The position numbers were made by a program, and so were the translations under genes. Below the pieces are notes generated by a model. That model saw only the letters and a program-made list of their open reading frames with translations, was not told the origin of the DNA and made no database searches. Below, piece by piece: positions 31,756 through 44,184 of a stretch of DNA of 64,000 bases; the first letter of the stretch is position 1; every line of letters starts with the position of its first letter. This DNA comes from Lytechinus variegatus (lineage: Eukaryota > Echinodermata > Echinoidea > Temnopleuroida > Toxopneustidae), in NCBI RefSeq assembly GCF_018143015.1, contig NC_054749.1, positions 30,414,411 to 30,478,410 of the forward strand, given 5' to 3'.

Positions 31756-32715
31756 TCATGCCCTTGAGAAGTATTTATTCTTTATTCGTCTTAGATTGTT
31801 ATTCACGACAAGACGACATTTCTGATTGGTTACGTAATGTATGACCGGATTCCAGGCAGTGTTCAACATTGAAGTAACTGCGGCAAACAGTCTAAACGAT
31901 GGCGGTAAATGAAGACGGGTTGTCCTGCTCAAGACTAACAGAACCCAAGGAAACCAGGCAATCCAGTAGGAAACAGTGATTACTATGATTGTCCGTATGC
32001 CTTTGATACTGTTCGCAAGATGTAGGTGTCCTGCAGGGTTGTTTGCCTCTCTTGGACGTCCTCTAGCCATGATATCCTGGGCTACCTGTATGCGTCTATG
32101 ATGCTTCATAGACGTGTGCAGAATGTGGAAGCTAGTAGCTATCTGTATCACAAAGCCAACTATCATTGGAAAAACAAGAAATGCCCAGAAAGAATGAGCA
32201 CCTGAGAGTAGTAGTGATGACATCATTATAGCTGTTGCAAAACCCCAAGCAATTTGGCCGATGTTGATTTTTTGACGAGTTACAAATGTGATGTACTGAA
32301 GTGGTCTGACAATCATTACATAACGTGACACATGAATCGTCAGCACATTGTACAACATTTGGTAAGTTATGAAGACAACTAATAACGCTGTCACATCGTA
32401 CACCATTTCTTTTGGACAATTAGATTGGCCTATAGCATGAAGGCTGGTTGTAGTCACACAGTTTGTCAATGACAAAACAATATCACAGAAAGCAAGTCTT
32501 TGGTAGAGAAACGCCTCTATCTCATGAAGTGCATTGCTTTCCTTAATGGCACGGATGATAATGATGTTCAATATAAAAGAAACTAGTAGGCCAACCACAA
32601 AAATCCAGGTAATAGAAAAGAATCTAACTACATCGTCGCACATGGTTGATGTTCTGGCATTAGAGCTTGCAGATAGGTTCTTGATCATATCAAGGTAACT
32701 CGCATTTGGAAGCAT
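31756..32715 (-). CDS. Orphan rhodopsin-class (class A) GPCR, intronless
   Basis: The 319-aa protein has seven hydrophobic segments at about 33-57, 72-95, 107-133, 153-173, 176-200, 239-263 and 273-296. Class A marks are modified: SRY (130-132) for DRY at the end of TM3, YWIAWFPW in TM6 with the CWxP Cys replaced, and NPVIHY (289-294) for NPxxY in TM7. Two N-glycosylation sequons (N4, N13) lie in the short N-terminus. Cys100 is placed for the usual TM3 disulphide, but the very short second extracellular loop holds no Cys partner. It is a plasma membrane receptor coupling to G proteins; the ligand cannot be inferred. A single exon fits the large lineage-specific receptor sets known in sea urchins. 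The start is the first Met of the frame, giving a family-typical length. Confidence 0.85.
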   Translation of the reverse strand: MLPNASYLDMIKNLSASSNARTSTMCDDVVRFFSITWIFVVGLLVSFILNIIIIRAIKESNALHEIEAFLYQRLAFCDIVLSLTNCVTTTSLHAIGQSNCPKEMVYDVTALLVVFITYQMLYNVLTIHVSRYVMIVRPLQYITFVTRQKINIGQIAWGFATAIMMSSLLLSGAHSFWAFLVFPMIVGFVIQIATSFHILHTSMKHHRRIQVAQDIMARGRPREANNPAGHLHLANSIKGIRTIIVITVSYWIAWFPWVLLVLSRTTRLHLPPSFRLFAAVTSMLNTAWNPVIHYVTNQKCRLVVNNNLRRIKNKYFSRA

Positions 32716-35700
32716 GTTTGCGACTTGTGGATGATTGAAATTATTATGACGACAAAATTGTTGAAATATTATGTATGGAAATGCTCTTATACCTTAGAAC
32801 CTGAACAAAATCTGCACGTTTACTAGTATCTGTGGGTGTAGCAAGTATTGGCAAGGGAAATTATTTCTGATCGACAGGCACTATCATATTTTTTTTTCAA
32901 AAGAAGTAGTTTTCTGCCATTAATTTCCAATAACAGCCTTCGCCGCAAGCTCAACTCTTGTTCATATTGGTAGTCACTTTTTTGCTCAATTTAGATTGTT
33001 GTATTGATATGAAGTGAATGACAGTTTTATGAACTTTATGACTGACACATCAATACTTAGTAATTCTCCTAATTTGAACATTGTAGATTTAGCGAGCGTC
33101 ATTCGAGAAAAATCACACATTGTTATATCAAACTTGTCATGCTTGTTAAACACCCTAAAATAAGGGACATCAAAGACATTCGTTATCTATTCATTAAAAA
33201 CCGAATGGAGATTGCATAAAAAACAGTCAATAGCCTCGGTCAGAGGTAAGATTCTACTGTGAATAGACAAAGATTTTAAAGATATTTTTCTCATCACAAC
33301 CCAGATGTAGGCTGTTTGGTCAGAGGAAGGGTCGGAGAAGTGCCCATCTGGGCAGGGTTACTCCGACCCGTTCCGCCACCCAAAAGACATTCCTGCAGGA
33401 CTGTTTCCAAGAGTATGGAATTAATTGCATTTTACCTTATGAATGATTTCAAATACAGTCACTAAATAAAATATTTTAAAAATAATGTGCAGACAGGATG
33501 TTAGGGTGTGTGATTTGATGATGGTAAAGTTTAATGTAAAGTGTGGGTGTGTGGTCGGAGACGGTGAGAAAGTGTGTATGATTGGGAGACGGTATGACAT
33601 GTATGAGAGGCCGTGAAACTGTGTTTGTGATATAGAGATGGTGTAGGGCGTTGTGTACGTGAGAGATAGAGAGAGCGAGGGGGATAAAAGGAGAGGAAAT
33701 GTGTGGGAAAATATGAGTGATTATGATGTTTGTGGGGATGGTTGGTTTGAGGGAGAGAGAGAAGGGGAGATTACGTGAGAATTAGTATATATTTTCTGTT
33801 GAAATCGGCTGTGCGTCACTTTCATACATTTTTCATTCAGTGATATCAAATTGAATAGAATAGGGACAGTGAATAGCACAGAGTGGTATTCGATGAATCA
33901 ACGAAAATGTGTCATATTATGCAGATATTACATTAATTATCATGGTTGTGATAACCATTGGACTAATTTTGTTTGTTCTTGTTTAATATTTTTGGCTACA
34001 TGCTTTGGTAAAACGATTAACAGTTTGCTCTAAATCAACGCGCAATAAAATTGTCACTTATTAAGCCAGTCGTTTAACAAAACTATTAAAAATAATGAGG
34101 GGGGGGGGTAAGTTCTCGCCCTGTCTCCGTTTCTTTCATTTCTCACCTTTCCTCTCCCCCTCCTCTCTCTCTCTTGCTTTCATTGGTCATCAGTTCGTAC
34201 AAGCTTTATTTCAATCCAATGAAACAGTAACAGGAAATCCGTTCCTTATTTTGGAGATGACCCATGAAAGTATGCTAATAAATTTTCATTTTTTTATAGC
34301 TACCTATTAATTACCGATTACTGTATTTGATATCATTACTATTATCAATAAATCATATCATCACCATCATCATCGTCGTCGTCATCATCATCATCAGTAT
34401 CAGTATAATCAAAATTTATATATTAGCACCATAATCATTGTCTCTTCTAATGTGAATCTCTTCTAATGGTAAACCTGAAGAAAAAAGACAAATCGAACTA
34501 AAGAATCCACGATGTACATATATAGTTTTATTATTCATTATGTTACATATATTCCTCAAACAAATAGTATTTATCCAAACCGCTAAATATCATAAACATC
34601 ATTGATGAAACTCAATGGCATTGTGTTATAAATCCAACTCCTTGTATCACAAAACACACTTTAAGTGCGATATACACAATACAAGGTGCCACAAACACGT
34701 CCGTTTAACCATAATCTAACCCACACGTCCATATACTCTATTTCCAATGTTTTATTTTGATCGCATTAATAAAAAACGTTTAAATTTGTCATTCTAATAT
34801 TTTTAATTAAGCAATAACGCTATACATTATTTTAATAACAAAAAAGACGATAAATACAGAAAAAAAAATCAGTGAAAATTTCATTTTCCTCACCAATACA
34901 CCATGTACACACGCGCGCCCACCCTCTGACTTATCACACGCTAATATACACATACATATACAAACCAATCCTGTTAAATAAGTTAACAGTCACAACAACA
35001 AAACAAGGTATATGATTATATTTTACACTACGTGTTAGGGAAATTTATACCGAAGCCAACACAAAATTAATGTATGACAGATACATCCATGTGTGATTTG
35101 TTTTGCAAGGCTTAGCACTATAAAAACATGTATAACGATTCTTAGACGCACAATAACTTTAGGATTATATTCAATACGTGGTAATATGTTTTATAATTAC
35201 TGTTTATCACAACTGGATAAATATTTGTATTTCAAAAAGGTAACGATGATATGATGACCTACATGTATTTGACATTTAACCAATAATCTACGGTTACTAT
35301 GACAATGTATGAAGGGGTGATTTTAATGACTTCAGTTGAATCTCGAGATGTTTGCTGTCGACAACATTAATCTCCAATTTACAAAGTAGGCCTCGTCTCA
35401 GGATAATTTATTGAATGATCTCAGAATACGGTACAAAATATGATTTTTGAAAAAAAGACCCACAAAAACAATTGCTTGGACACTCTGGTACTCTTCGTGG
35501 AAGCTGTAATTGTTATATAAGAACCACCTTCATCATTCGACCCGTGTTACCAAGGAGGTTTAAATGAGATGGAGTAACAGCAAACAAAATCCCTTTGAAC
35601 AAGCTTCGAAGCCGCCAGCAGAAAGTAAGTCAGGCATGCACTTTGCTCAATATCTCTTGCAATTGTCATGATTGTGTAGACAAATGATTCCCGCGTGACT

Positions 35701-36640
35701 CCGCAGCTATAGGTCATATATAAAGGGAAATATGCTATTGTGATGATAATTACCTTTTCGCCGCATCTGGTCTGGTTATGAGTAGTACATAATTAGGAGG
35801 CATGCGAAAATAAACTATGCAATATGTCCTGAAATATGACTCAAATATCCTCGAATGGGCATGTGCGGGCACTCATCTGACATATACAATAATGAACAGC
35901 AAGAGTCCATCGACCACATCTGAAATTTTCATTTGCCGCAAACGATCGGAAAAGTGTTAAAATCTGGTTTCAGTAAAGGTCAAATTTTTACTTTTTCCAC
36001 TAATTAACGGTAAATTGATATAATCTGGGCAAATATCTCAGCGTAATTGTGCTTGGTTATTGGTGTTTTGTCATGCGTACAAATTTCTGTTTGTTTATCA
36101 ATATCAAAGATGGAAAATTGATCCAAATGGATATTCGTAAAATTTCACTTCGGATTTCTTCACTGAAACTGGCGGCTTCGAAGGCGGACATCAAAAATGT
36201 CTTAACTGCCGTTCTTTCTTTTGTGCTTCTTTAGAAATGAACAATTGCTTGAATAAATGTGTTGCTTGTTGGAACTCCAGTCATAGAAACTTCTTGGTGT
36301 TACTAAAAACATGTTTTCATCTCAGCCGGTTTCCCGCCATTTTGACCAATATTCAACCTGGACTGGAGTTTTCAGATCCTAGCTTAACACCTATTGCCTT
36401 CATCGTTCCACTGGTGCTACTCAGACTACTAGTATTGGACCTGAAATAAATAAAAGAAAAGAAAGAACCGAAGAGATGTAATGTTCCCAATAAGAATAAA
36501 TCTTGGATGATTTTCAAATTACATTCATTTAGATAACCCTCAGAGAAATTTCAAGCTAGCTGATAGCTAGTCATTATTTAGCTGAGTGAATAACTATAAC
36601 GGATAGCTTCATAAGCGCGTGCAGAATATATATATATATA
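32716..36640. other. Spacer; GT/GA-rich and ATC simple sequence
   Basis: About 33500-33780 is a degenerate purine and GT-rich stretch (GTGTG, GAGA, GGAGACGGT words). About 34335-34400 is (ATC)n with CGTCGT variants. A poly-G run lies at 34099. The remainder is AT-rich with no supported gene. The GPCR promoter should lie in its first part; no core element was recognised. Confidence 0.35.
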
Positions 36641-38728
36641 CACAACAAAAAAAGTAAGTCCCCCCTAAATCAAATTGCTGTAACTTTTGAACCGAATTAG
36701 TTTGAGATATGATATTTCATAGGTGGTTTTCTGAACTCATTAAGCAACTCCTGGGGAAAAATGAGATCGATCGGTGGAGTCATGCATGAGTGATTAAAGA
36801 TTGAATTAAAAATGACCATTTTTAAAAGTCACAAGAGTCGTTTTTCAGTTTGTTCAAATACAAAGTTGGGAAAAAGTTGTTTTTCAGGTGAATTTTTTGG
36901 TGTTATGCTGTTTTACTGTCCATCATTCAACAACTTCAGACCAGATTTTGATATCGTATGTTCATGGTTGAGTGAGCACAATGTATTGCAGGGGCTGCAG
37001 AAGCGGGGGGGGGGGTGGGCTTCAGCCCCAACTTTTTTCCAAAAGCATGTACAAAAATGTAAAAATGACCATGCGGTTTTGATTTCTTTTGCATGATCAG
37101 CCCCCCCCCCCTGACTTTTGGCTCAGTCTCCCCCCCCCTCCCACTTTGAAAACCGTTCCGCGGCCCCTGAATTGTGACGTATCATCATAGGGGTTTACGG
37201 TAGTATCCTCTACAACTTGTTAGATCATGTTAAAATTTGAAAATTTTAGTGGCTCCCCCAATTATAGGCCCCTCCCCATTTTAAAATTCTGGATCCACCA
37301 CTGATTTGTCCATACATTCAACTGATCCTGAGAAATTGTGAGGAAAAGAATACATTTATGCAGTATAAAGAGTATTCATTCCTAAGTTTTCGATTGTGCT
37401 CGCTCAACCATAAAAATGTTTAAAATTCGGAAAGTGTGTGGTGATAGAAATGATGGATGATAAAAACAACAGCAATTAAAGTCACATTTGAAACCGAATT
37501 TGCCCCAAATAATCACTTTATTATCCTTTAAAATGTGTCTGTGACATTGAAAATACCAATTTTCCCACTTTGATGCGTGCTCACTCATCCATAAATAAAC
37601 AAATCGATTTCATTTTTGCACAGAATTTTGCCCATAGGTTGATAAACATTACTACCAAACGACATTGCTAAAGACAGCCTTGAAAAAAAGTTCCACCATA
37701 TTGAATAAGGGGTTACTTATTCGTAAACATATGCACCCATAATGTACACAAGTCTATGAGAGAAGAAGTCAAAATTTTGAAATGAGGGTTTGTTTCATGG
37801 ACGGTTTTTGTTACTTCTGCCAACAGTTATTTCATGAAACTTCGCACATGGCTTCAGAGTAACACTATCCAAAAGGTGCGCACACCAAAATAACAATTCG
37901 ATAGGGCACAGAGTGGGGCCAAGGCCTTGAACTTTCTTCTCATTTGCATAATTTTCGAGTATTGTGTGTTCACTGATGCATTAAACATCGGGATTTTCAC
38001 AAAAATCAAATCAAATGAACTATGCAAGAGGTTTGTGACAGATATTCGTAGTTACAAATTGCATTTTTTCCAATAACGTAAAAAAGAGCTTATCACATTC
38101 CACATGTTCATTCAAGCGTGAATGTTTAATTAAATGCCTTTGAATCATTGAAGCATGTTAATTGGTCATAAACACAACGAAAAAGTTGAGAAAAGATCAT
38201 TTTCAGGTACCAAAATGAAACAATACTTGCCTATGATATTTGAAAATCGTATTTTTTGTTTTTAATAAATGTTCATTGAACCGTGAAACGATGAATACTG
38301 TTGCAGAAACTCTTCCCAAAAATAACTGTCATCATATTCGATCATTTTTATTGATAGAAGCGTGTAAAATTACCAATTATAGCAAATTTTGACTTGTGTT
38401 TATTCAACCGTGAAATTTAGCCAAAAAAGTTGTGTCGTCCTTTAGAAAGTACCTTTTATAAGCCTTCTGACTATTTTTTGTGATGAGAATGTGGAATAAG
38501 TTCCAATGAAATGGAATCAAAGTCATGATATTTGGCTTGTGACTTTTGAAAAGTGACATTTTTGCCTTCTGACGGTGCTCACTGAAGCATGACGTAAAAT
38601 ACGTCCATAACATTTACTCATAGGGTAGCTTATAAAATTACCTACACGCTCATGTAAAAATATATCAAAAACTCGCATTGGTTTGGAAATTATTGATGTT
38701 TGTTTAAGGGGGGACTTACTTTTTTTGT

Positions 38729-38732
<4 letters not shown>
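36641..38732. mobile_element. 2.1-kb TA-flanked inverted-repeat element with a recurring internal motif
   Basis: The ends ACAACAAAAAAAGTAAGTCC and GGACTTACTTTTTTTGTTGT are exact inverses extending about 26 bp including CCCCCT/AGGGGG. Both borders lie in (TA)n, consistent with TA target duplication as in the Tc1/mariner superfamily. A motif like GTGCTCACTCAACCATGAAA recurs near 37395, 37576, 37965, 38103, 38268, 38396 and 38574, and in reverse near 36781 and 36961. No long ORF is present, so the element is non-autonomous. The superfamily call is inference. Confidence 0.7.

Positions 38733-38733
<1 letters not shown>

Positions 38734-38812
<79 letters not shown>
38734..38812. repeat. (TA)n microsatellite
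   Basis: About 39 TA units directly abut the right end of the 2.1-kb element; a shorter TA tract lies at its left end (36628-36640). The element probably inserted into a single TA array. Confidence 0.95.
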
Positions 38813-38815
<3 letters not shown>

Positions 38816-39095
38816 CAATCGAGAACTAATTGCTTAATTTGCTTCGCTAATTAAGTGAGCCACCAGCTAGTCGGTAGCTAGTTGCTTTCTTATACAGCAC
38901 GCTTAACCCTTTAATAACTTCTACCCCATTTTTTAAATGATTTTTTAAAACCCCATTCCTTTGCTTTAGTTAACTAAATAGGGCATTGGAAAGTGTCCTG
39001 TTTTTATTTATCGATAAAATTGGAATAAAACGGCGTTTCATCTTCTAGTTATTTTTAGAAGGCCAGTGTTTGTGTGACCCGACCGTCGGTCAAAC

Positions 39096-39707
39096 TTACC
39101 CATTGATTCTATTGCCTCGCATCGACTGCGTGTCTGAGTCAGCTGAGGAGAAGAAAGTGACCATGGTTGCAGGTTGCTCTGTGATCTCCACACGAAACGA
39201 GCCATCTGCAGAATTTGCACTCCTCTCTAAATCCATCGTGACCCGGTAGTAGCTTCCTCGACCCGTAGGTACTCCGCCGTTATCACTCCTCCTGCTTTCA
39301 TTCATACTGCCCCGACTTCTAACGCCACCGCGCATGCGTACGAAGACAAATGCGCTGGTAGCCGCGATCAGGACGCCGCTCAAGATCGTGGCAAGTCCGG
39401 CGACGAGCACGAAGATGTTGCTGATGATGGCGCCTGTAGTCAGAAGGATCACGCCAATGAGTACTATGGGCGGGCTGAGAATGAGCATGGTGACGATCAC
39501 AGTACTCCCGGTGACGTCGTATACAGAGTCGCGGTCGGAATCACTGATACATCGGCGGACACTTGAATGCCTTCCTGGATCTTTCAAGTTGCTCATTGTG
39601 CTCGAGTTACGTGTCAAACTCTTTCTTGTATGTAGAATTCCTGTCACTGAACCTTCCCGCGTACTCAAGGCTTGGTTTTCATCATTGTGCTGTGACCCAG
39701 ATGACAT
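39096..39707 (-). CDS. Two-pass membrane protein of unknown function
   Basis: The 203-aa frame begins MSSGSQHNDE. Residues 1-65 are Ser/Arg/Asp rich and hydrophilic. Two long hydrophobic segments at about 69-92 and 95-123 are joined by a very short turn, forming a hairpin with both ends on the same, probably cytosolic, side. The C-terminal tail (124-203) is Arg/Ser/Gly rich with SRGSMNESRR. No family was recognised. Coding GC is clearly above its surroundings, supporting a real gene. At the 3' end the frame stops in GGGTAAGT, which is also a perfect splice donor (GG, then GTAAGT). The true protein may therefore continue in a further exon below 39096, and the stop may be only apparent. The start is the first Met of the frame; an upstream noncoding exon is possible. 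Confidence 0.7.
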   Translation of the reverse strand: MSSGSQHNDENQALSTREGSVTGILHTRKSLTRNSSTMSNLKDPGRHSSVRRCISDSDRDSVYDVTGSTVIVTMLILSPPIVLIGVILLTTGAIISNIFVLVAGLATILSGVLIAATSAFVFVRMRGGVRSRGSMNESRRSDNGGVPTGRGSYYRVTMDLERSANSADGSFRVEITEQPATMVTFFSSADSDTQSMRGNRING

Positions 39708-41689
39708 TTTACCCCTTAATTGTTATTATTGTTCATTTACAAATCCATATTCGGTGAAAAGCTTCAATCAGTGATCAAGTTATACATATTAGTATTTTTG
39801 CTGTGATATTTCATCACTTTCATTATCCACGGAGTGGACGGCAAGGGGTTGCTGTTTGAGTTCTCTTGCTATAAATGCGATGTTTTTACCATGAGAAGTT
39901 TTCGTTCTTCTCCCCGTCATAAACGTCGCCTTCAATCATTTCTCCGCATTGTTGTAAAGCCCGAACTCGTTATGAAATGCAATTAAAGATCGTGATCAAA
40001 TGACTGATGTGTGGTTCTCACCAGACGACATATCGTCACTCCAGAGATCATAACCAGGCACCTCAAGCTGGAGCGCTCTAATTCAGACGCAAGGCTTGGC
40101 CTTGGTTGTTGTTGGCTCTCCATTTTAATTATTATTCCTCCCTCCTGGAAAGTATGTGGAGCGCAGTCATTGGTGGGACTGATATTATGTGACCACAATG
40201 ATATCATCAGAAGTCACCAGTGTAACGCTATTGCTTGAGTCGATGTTTCTGTAAGGAATATAAAAAAGATGAATAAAATTCGTTGGAATATACGAGCACA
40301 AGTTACTTGTAAAATCCCATGTTTGGAGGTATGCCCATTTCAATATCATCGAAAAATAATTGAATGAGAAAATTATTTCGATAGAGCGAAAGTTTAATTG
40401 ACAATCTCCAAGCCTGGCAGTATTTATATTGTCAATGAAATATGATATATCATCGCTTCGATGGCTTTCCCAAGATGTCAAAACGATCTATTACTAAGCA
40501 TTATAATAGACATGATAGAAGGACTAACCAGATAATTAGGAGGAAAAAATACATGCCCTCATCTAAACACGATAAAGAAATCTTTACACTTAAAAAATGT
40601 TTAGCCATTGCAATATCAGGTGATTTAAACTATCTATAAACGCAGAGTAACCATGGTAATATTTAGGCAATTTTCTGATTTACCAATTACCTAATATTTT
40701 ACCCACTCAACGTGCATATTCTGACTTTACCATAAGTCTTCATCGTTCATTGGTGTTATTCAGCCTTCCTTTGCATTTGATTGATTTAATCATGGTTGAA
40801 CTGAAAACAATTATTTTAGTTAAACTGGGTGAACCGCATGCACCAATCGATCACACGGCGAGCACGGATTGAGGGCACTTTAGATATAGGTCAGAACTTT
40901 TCTTTATTTTCAAGAATTGGACAATGACTAACAAGGTTTAGAACGCTTTCGAATCGAGCAAATCTCCGACTGAGGCAAAGCTTTAACCATGCGATGAAAC
41001 ATGATTTCTTTCCTAGCAATCATTTCCATTTTGTTCAGCTCATGCGTGGACCTCAAATAAGAAATTATGCCAAACACTATCTTCTATGCGGCCTTAAAAT
41101 TCTCGTACAGAATTTCTATATATCTATGGAAGATGTTCCCTCCGTGAATGGATCTATTGAAGGATGAGATCCTAAAACACATGTTTAAAGTCTGCTTAAA
41201 CTTGTAGTTCGAATCGCCTATTGACATGCTTATTAAAATGGAAAACCTCTGTCAAAATGTATTTTCAAAATGCATTTTCTTTCTTTTTTGGACAGAAATA
41301 GACCATTTGATCAAGCTTGGGTTTTCTATCAAATAGGACTCTTCACTCTGTGGAAGTATACAATGTGACACCTGATGAACTCAACTCCTTTTTACTCTCT
41401 TCCCTTTGTTATTTTCATCCTCTTTTCTCAATTCTACAGTTCCTCAAGTGAGTAATTTTTTCCCGCCATGAACCGATGGAAAATATTTTCTTAGCAATAA
41501 GATACATGCTTAATAGTCACATTGAGCATGTTGAGGCCGTTTCAATTTCATTTTGGCCGTTTCCTCATGGGCCTGCATGCCGGTCGGTACGTTGATATCA
41601 AAACCTTGGTATTTTTAGACACAGCTCGAAGCGCCGCCATAAGGACTGAACGAGAATTCTGAGGGAGTCGCGGGAGAGCAAGAGTGATT
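39708..41689. other. Upstream flank of the membrane-protein gene; no gene seen
   Basis: This should hold the promoter of the minus-strand membrane-protein gene. An inverted CCAAT (CATTGGTGGG) lies near 40168. No TATA box or coding exon is convincing. Confidence 0.3.
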
Positions 41690-41804
41690 GGATATATAGA
41701 AGGATGGAATTGGAAGAAGGAGAGATGGAGAGGAATCGGGGAGGGCTGTGTGTGCGAGGGAGAGAGAGAAAGAATGGAAGAGGAAGAGAAGGGGATAGGG
41801 GAGG

Positions 41805-41900
<96 letters not shown>
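41690..41900. repeat. Purine-rich tract with (GT)n(AT)n(AG)n microsatellite
   Basis: A GA-rich stretch leads into GT repeats (about 41804-41836), AT repeats (about 41840-41868) and AG repeats (about 41869-41895). Long frames through it on either strand are simple-sequence artefacts. Confidence 0.9.
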
Positions 41901-41903
<3 letters not shown>

Positions 41904-42664
41904 TGAAAAGGAAAGAAAGACACAGAGACAGAAGGTGGGATAATAAGAAATAACAAGTTAAAGATACGTTAGGCATATTTCGCATCCAGATACAATGCAT
42001 AGCAGATCAAGATGAATGCGTCTAACTGATAGGGGATGTGCGGGGGTACTCTTTGTGTGAAGGTGGAAAGATAATTTATAAACACGATAAAAGTAAGACG
42101 AAAACTTAAAAAACAAACATACACTGTCAGTGTGCTTGAGTGAGTGAGTATGATAGAAATTGAAGTCCTCAGGCATTATAAGACTTTACGATCTTCATTA
42201 GATATGAGTGGAGGCATGAATAGGTACTTGTGTGTAAATAATTCTGTTAGTCATATCGTGATATCCTGTTTGTCAGGTTTGTTTTGTCTATTACAACAAG
42301 TGAGCTGAATGATGAAGCTTGCTTTTAGGCTATTTTATCATTGTTGGTTTCACGAACTCCCTTACTCTACCCCACCCCCCTCTCTCTCCCTCATGCATAT
42401 GCGTACGCACATGTTCTCACGTAGTGTTTTTTTTAATACTTTCGTTTCGAATCATCCAATCCAGTTAAAGAAATACACATTTTTCTTTAAACAATCTGCT
42501 CCATCTCTTAGCGTTTCATTTACGACACAGGCACATAATTGATAATAATGTAAATAATATCAATTAATTATGAAATGCTAGATGACTCTGTTGGGCATTA
42601 CTTTGGATGTAAAACTCTATGACGTGTTAAACAGATTGAAAAAATACCCGAAAATACGATTTTC

Positions 42665-43217
42665 TTAAAGGAAAATGAAACCTTTGAAACAAGATTGCCT
42701 ATCTTAAAACATAAAAATCAAAGAACCAGATCAACAAAATTTTGAGAAAAATTTAATAAGTAATAAGGTATGAGTATTTGAAATTTAGATCATTATCATA
42801 ATGTATATCCTCTAGTTGGCAATGCGAAAAAAAAAAAAATGTGTGATGTCACTTGTGAACAACTTTCCCATTACTTTTCTATATATTTCGCTTAAACTGC
42901 CTCTTTTATCACATCTATCAGTAGATCTGTAATGTGGATTTTAAACAATAAATTATGGATAAAGAGTTTGTATCACTACAAGAAAGAGCATAAAATTACA
43001 GTTTAGGGGTATTTCATAGTCCCTCACAAGGAAAGTTGTTCACATGACATCACACATCTGATCTTTGTCGCATTGCCATTGGGAGGATCTCCATAGCATT
43101 AGTAATCGCAATATTCTCATTATTTGTCCGATTTTTCTCACGATTTCTTTGATCTTATTCTTTGAGTTTCTTTTTCCACACAAGCCCACTTGTTTCAAAG
43201 GTTTCATTCCCCTTTAA
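42665..43217. mobile_element. Foldback element, family C (TTAA-AGG...TTTGAAACAAG)
   Basis: The left end has TTAAAGG then GAAACCTTTGAAACAAG; the right end has CTTGTTTCAAAGGTTTCATT then CCTTTAA. Inner pairs include GTGTGATGTCACTTGTGAAC and GTTCACATGACATCACAC. TTAA borders both ends, as in family A, but the sequence is unrelated apart from the terminal TTAA-AGG. No ORF. Confidence 0.7.
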
Positions 43218-44097
43218 AGTTTGCTCAAAATGTTTGGTGCAACACAGTTATTCAATTTACGATATCAAAATGATTTGTGACCACGGTGGGGAATAGAAAA
43301 GATATATTTCGTCAAACCCAAATCTTTGGCAAGTGGGAACCCAACATTATGGGAGATACATTTCTATTTAAATGTCTCGTCTTTTCTTTCATGAAATCGA
43401 GCATAAATCCTGGCCCTAAAATATTATCTGCTTGTGACCTCAATTTCCATCGCTGACTGACGCAAAGAAGAAACTTGATCTTACTTTGAATATTCATGAC
43501 TGTCTTTGACTTTGATTTTCCCCAAAAAACCTGAAGCGATTTGCTGGAAGACGTTGCTAAATAAGAAAAAAAATCGATTAATCGGACAATGAAAGAGAAT
43601 ACTTTGCATCCGTGCTGTATTATCCGTAACATCGTGCTCATCATAATCCGCTATTTAGTTTCATAGTTTGAGTTTGAATAAATCGATAAGCCAACAGCGA
43701 ATCTATACGATCGATTGCAGTATCTGGATGCCATTTCATCGAAATCTCATAACTCTCAAAACTATTTGCCGCCATATAGGACAATGCATGTATAGCTGGA
43801 TAAGTCAGAGGCTGGAACAAAATGACTACATACGTATGACATCGAGAGAAACCAAATGAATCTTCATTCTGGTTGATGCAGCCGCCAATTATTATAAGAT
43901 GGAAGCCATAAGCTTGCTTTCAAAAGATTTCCAGGGGCAACAAAGATCCTTTTAAAAGGTTTCAATAAGGAGTGTGCCTGATGGATTATGAAAGTAGCTT
44001 AAAGGATTATTCATCAATCTTCCTGCGAATAACAACAAGAGGTGTATTACTGATTGGATAGTGCAGTGAGAGCTCTTCCGTTGATTATACAAACACA
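43218..44097. other. Spacer with no supported feature
   Basis: An open frame on the minus strand at about 43312-43644 shows no domain or signal and has ordinary composition. Nothing else is supported. Confidence 0.3.
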
Positions 44098-44172
44098 TGT
44101 ATATATATATATATATATATATGTATTGGTGTGTGTGCGTGTGTGGGAGTGTGTGTGTGTGTGTGTGTGTGA
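44098..44172. repeat. (AT)n and (GT)n microsatellite
   Basis: An AT tract is followed by interrupted GT repeats. Confidence 0.9.
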
Positions 44173-44184
44173 AGTAACACATGT

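Noticed and set aside
32132-32419. Cys-rich 95-residue minus-strand frame
   Set aside because: It is an alternate frame inside the GPCR coding sequence.
39334-39774. 146-residue plus-strand open frame
   Set aside because: It is antisense to the two-pass membrane protein, whose frame has the hydrophobic segments and better composition.
41548-42000. 150-residue minus-strand open frame rich in Ser-Leu, Tyr-Ile and His-Thr
   Set aside because: It is produced by the AG, AT and GT microsatellites; no domain or gene-like composition outside them.
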